Source: Micromonospora sediminicola (GTDB lineage: Bacteria; Actinomycetota; Actinomycetes; Mycobacteriales; Micromonosporaceae). Taken from it: a stretch of 64,000 nt of DNA. The stretch spans positions 3,052,501 through 3,116,500 of the forward strand of contig NZ_FLRH01000003.1 of the NCBI RefSeq assembly GCF_900089585.1, in the 5' to 3' direction. Shown in pieces: positions 61,805 to 64,000 of this stretch (its first letter is position 1; every line of letters begins with the position of its first letter). Below the pieces are notes generated by a model. That model was given only the letters and a program-made list of their open reading frames with translations. It made no database searches and was not told the origin of the DNA. The position numbers and the translations under genes are program-made.

Positions 61805-64000
61805 ATGACCGGACAGTATGTGGTGGGCCTCGACGCGGTCGACGGGACGCAGGTCGCCGTCGTCGGCGGAAAGGGCGCGCACCTGGGCGCCCTGTCGCGT
61901 ATCGACGGCGTGCGGGTGCCCGCCGGTTTCTGCGTGACGACGGACGCCTTCCGGCGGGTGACGGCCGAGACGCCGTCCCTCGCCGACCGGCTCGACCGGC
62001 TCACCCGGCTGCGGCCGGAGGACCGGGAGGCGATCCGGTCGCTCAGCGCGGAGGTCCGTCGCGCGATCGGCGACGTCGCCGTGCCCGGCGACGTCGCCGC
62101 GGAGATCACCCGGGCGCTGACCGGCCTCGGCTCCGACGCCGCCTACGCCGTGCGGTCCAGCGCCACGGCGGAGGACCGGCCGACGGCCTCGTTCGCGGGC
62201 CAGCAGGACACCTACCTGAACGTGCGGGGTCCGGCCGACATCCTCCGGCACGTCAGCCGGTGCTGGGCGTCGCTGTTCAGCGAGCGGGCGGTGACCTACC
62301 GCCGGCGCAACGGGGTCGACGACCGGAGCGTGCGGATGGCCGTGGTCGTCCAGCGGATGGTGTTCCCCGACGCCGCCGGCATCATGTTCACGGCCGACCC
62401 GGTCACCGGCAACCGCCGGGTCGCCACCGTGGACGCCGGGTTCGGCCTCGGCGAGGCGCTGGTCTCGGGGCTGGTGGACCCGGACGTGTTCACCGTCCGC
62501 GACGGCGAGATCGTGGCCCGGAGGATCGCCGCCAAGCGGCGCGCCGTCCACGCCCTGCCCGGCGGCGGGACCCGGGAGGAGGAGGTCGACCCGGCGCGGC
62601 AGGAGCAGCCCGCGCTCACCGACGACCAGGTCGTCCGGCTCGTGCGGCTGGGCCGGCGGATCGAGGCCGGCTTCGGGCGCCCCCAGGACATCGAGTGGGG
62701 GCTGGTCGACGACGACTTCCACATCCTCCAGAGCCGACCGATCACGACGCTGTTCCCGCTACCGGCCGTCGACGACGGCGAGAGCCACGTCTACCTGTCG
62801 GTCGGCCACCAGCAGATGATGACCGACGCGATGAAGCCGCTGGGCCTGTCGATGTGGCGGCGCACCGCCATGGCGCCGATGCACGAGGCCGGCGGCCGGC
62901 TGTTCGTCGACGCCACCCGGCACCTGGCCACGCCGGCGGGCCGGGCCGCCTTCCTCGGCCTGATGAGCCGGTCCGACCCGCTGACCCGGGACGCGCTGGA
63001 GACGGTTCTGGAGCGCGGGGACATCGGGCCGGCGTCGCCGGAGCACACCCCCGCCGGGCCGCCGTTCGGCGGCCCGGCGGCGGCGGTGGAGACCGACCCG
63101 GCCGTCGTCACCGCGCTCGTCGAGCGCAGCCGGGCCAGCATCGCCGCGCTGCGCCGCGACATCCGCGCCCGGTCCGGGCCGGAGCTGTTCGACTTCCTGG
63201 AGGAGGCGTTCGTCGAGCACAAGCGGGTCCTCGCCGATCCGGTGAACGTGCAGGCGATCATGGCGGGCATGGAGGCCACCTGGTGGCTCAACGACAAGCT
63301 GGGGGAGTGGCTGGGCGAGACGAACGCGGCCGACACGCTGACCCTCTCCGCGCCCGGGAACGTCACCTCGGAGATGGGGCTGGCGTTGCTCGACGTCGCC
63401 GACGTGATCCGCCCGCATCCCGAGGTGGTGGCGTTCCTGCGCGACGTCGACGGTGACGACGGCTTCCTGGACGAACTGCCGGGACTGCCGGGCGGCACGG
63501 AGGCGCGCGAGGCGATCGGGGCGTACCTCGACCGGTACGGCATGCGGTGCGTCGGCGAGATCGACATCACCCGCCCACGGTGGAGCGAGCGCCCGGCCAC
63601 CCTCGTGCCGTTGATCCTCGACCATGTGCGGAACTTCGCCCCGGGTGAGGCCGCGCGTCGCTTCGAGCAGGGGCGGCAGGCGGCGGAACGCCAGGCCCGG
63701 GAGGTGCTGACCCGGTTGCGGGCCCGGCCGGACGGGGAGGCCAGGGCCGACGAGACCCGTCGCATGATCGACCGGGTCCGGACCTTCATCGGCTACCGGG
63801 AGTACCCGAAGTACGACATCGTCAGCCGCTACTTCCTCTACAAGCAGGCGTTGACGGCGGAGGCCGACCGGCTCGTCCGGGACGGGGTGCTCACCGACCC
63901 GGAGGACGTCTTCTTCCTGACGCTCGCCGAGTTCCGCGACGTGGTGCGCACGCACCGGATCGACGGGCGGCTCGTCCGCGAACGCCGGGACGCGTACCGG
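61805..64000 (+). CDS. rph: Rifamycin phosphotransferase (partial, runs off the window)
   Basis: First 732 codons, without a stop. The N-terminal ATP-grasp domain begins YVVGLDAVDGTQVAVVGGKGAHLGALSRI and holds VPAGFCVTTDAFRRV, AYAVRSSATAEDRPTASFAGQQDTYLN, and the metal-site QDIEWG. The rifamycin-binding domain follows from about residue 325 (MMTDAMKPLGLSMWRR). The full family length is about 865, so the swivelling His domain lies beyond the window. The enzyme uses ATP to phosphorylate rifamycin at the C21 hydroxyl. ATG 61805 follows GGGGGTG. Behind an RAE. PEP synthase is the paralogous alternative, but the sequence and RAE favour Rph. Confidence 0.93.
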   Translation, partial: MTGQYVVGLDAVDGTQVAVVGGKGAHLGALSRIDGVRVPAGFCVTTDAFRRVTAETPSLADRLDRLTRLRPEDREAIRSLSAEVRRAIGDVAVPGDVAAEITRALTGLGSDAAYAVRSSATAEDRPTASFAGQQDTYLNVRGPADILRHVSRCWASLFSERAVTYRRRNGVDDRSVRMAVVVQRMVFPDAAGIMFTADPVTGNRRVATVDAGFGLGEALVSGLVDPDVFTVRDGEIVARRIAAKRRAVHALPGGGTREEEVDPARQEQPALTDDQVVRLVRLGRRIEAGFGRPQDIEWGLVDDDFHILQSRPITTLFPLPAVDDGESHVYLSVGHQQMMTDAMKPLGLSMWRRTAMAPMHEAGGRLFVDATRHLATPAGRAAFLGLMSRSDPLTRDALETVLERGDIGPASPEHTPAGPPFGGPAAAVETDPAVVTALVERSRASIAALRRDIRARSGPELFDFLEEAFVEHKRVLADPVNVQAIMAGMEATWWLNDKLGEWLGETNAADTLTLSAPGNVTSEMGLALLDVADVIRPHPEVVAFLRDVDGDDGFLDELPGLPGGTEAREAIGAYLDRYGMRCVGEIDITRPRWSERPATLVPLILDHVRNFAPGEAARRFEQGRQAAERQAREVLTRLRARPDGEARADETRRMIDRVRTFIGYREYPKYDIVSRYFLYKQALTAEADRLVRDGVLTDPEDVFFLTLAEFRDVVRTHRIDGRLVRERRDAYR

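Overview
The window is one contiguous piece of a very GC-rich actinobacterial chromosome, most like Micromonospora or another member of the Micromonosporaceae. The evidence is extreme third-position GC, frequent GTG starts, many TANNNT-N6/7-RTG leaderless-type promoters, and typical content: a GPP34 protein, ANTAR/STAS regulators, Rrf2, LtrA, secreted hydrolases with CBM2, CBM13 or CBM20, and a TPR-CHAT protein. I saw no rRNA, intact tRNA, CRISPR array, insertion sequence or phage gene. It reads as core and semi-accessory chromosome. The family assignment is inference from gene content.

Layout. 1-11 kb: end of a probable ABC permease, GPP34 protein, an unusual zinc-ribbon SDR, a family-8 glycosyltransferase, PPK2, a Tat-exported multicopper oxidase, a secreted VWD protein, a Bcr/CflA efflux pump, a cupin and a TPR-like protein. 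11-24 kb: secreted GH64 beta-1,3-glucanase with a CBM13 lectin, LtrA, a formaldehyde dehydrogenase-type zinc alcohol dehydrogenase, a secreted nuclease/phosphatase-fold protein, a polyprenyl diphosphate synthase, small proteins, a membrane-bound alpha/beta hydrolase, an aldo/keto reductase and a CE1/PHB-type esterase with CBM2. 24-32.4 kb: PaaX regulator, an ArsR/SRPBCC/DUF6069 operon with twin operators, an AadA-like nucleotidyltransferase, and a 1294-residue TPR-CHAT putative protease with two small neighbours. 32.5-38.8 kb: GH11 xylanase with CBM2b, furA-katG, a TetR regulator with small membrane proteins, and an AraC regulator. 39-45.6 kb: a two-component system, a membrane protein, a GH13 alpha-amylase with two CBM20 modules, and a ricin-type lectin. 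45.8-50.5 kb: a LAL-type LuxR regulator, an MFS pump, and a small HTH protein bracketed by two near-identical operators. 50.6-57.2 kb: a P2-type ATPase with a universal stress protein, a divergent Rrf2/NmrA pair, a GAF-ANTAR antiterminator and two STAS proteins. 57.2-64 kb: a 1383-residue hybrid kinase/response regulator/PP2C/RsbW-like protein, then the first 732 codons of a rifamycin phosphotransferase (rph) behind a rifamycin-associated element (RAE).

How the genes work together. Four themes stand out. (1) Plant or fungal polymer breakdown: GH64, CE1-CBM2, GH11 and GH13, each with its own promoter/operator. (2) Peroxide and metal stress: furA-katG, multicopper oxidase, universal stress protein, P-type ATPase. 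(3) Partner-switch signalling: a fused sensor/phosphatase/anti-sigma-type kinase translationally coupled to a STAS protein, beside another STAS and an ANTAR protein. (4) Drug response: rph with RAE, two MFS pumps, an AadA-like enzyme, and several local repressors with recognisable twin operators.

Most convergent gene pairs are separated by strong hairpins, or overlap slightly at their 3' ends. The strongest candidates for undescribed biology are the TPR-CHAT locus, the one-polypeptide partner switch, and the HTH/MFS pair with matching TGTCAA-N7-TTGACA operators.
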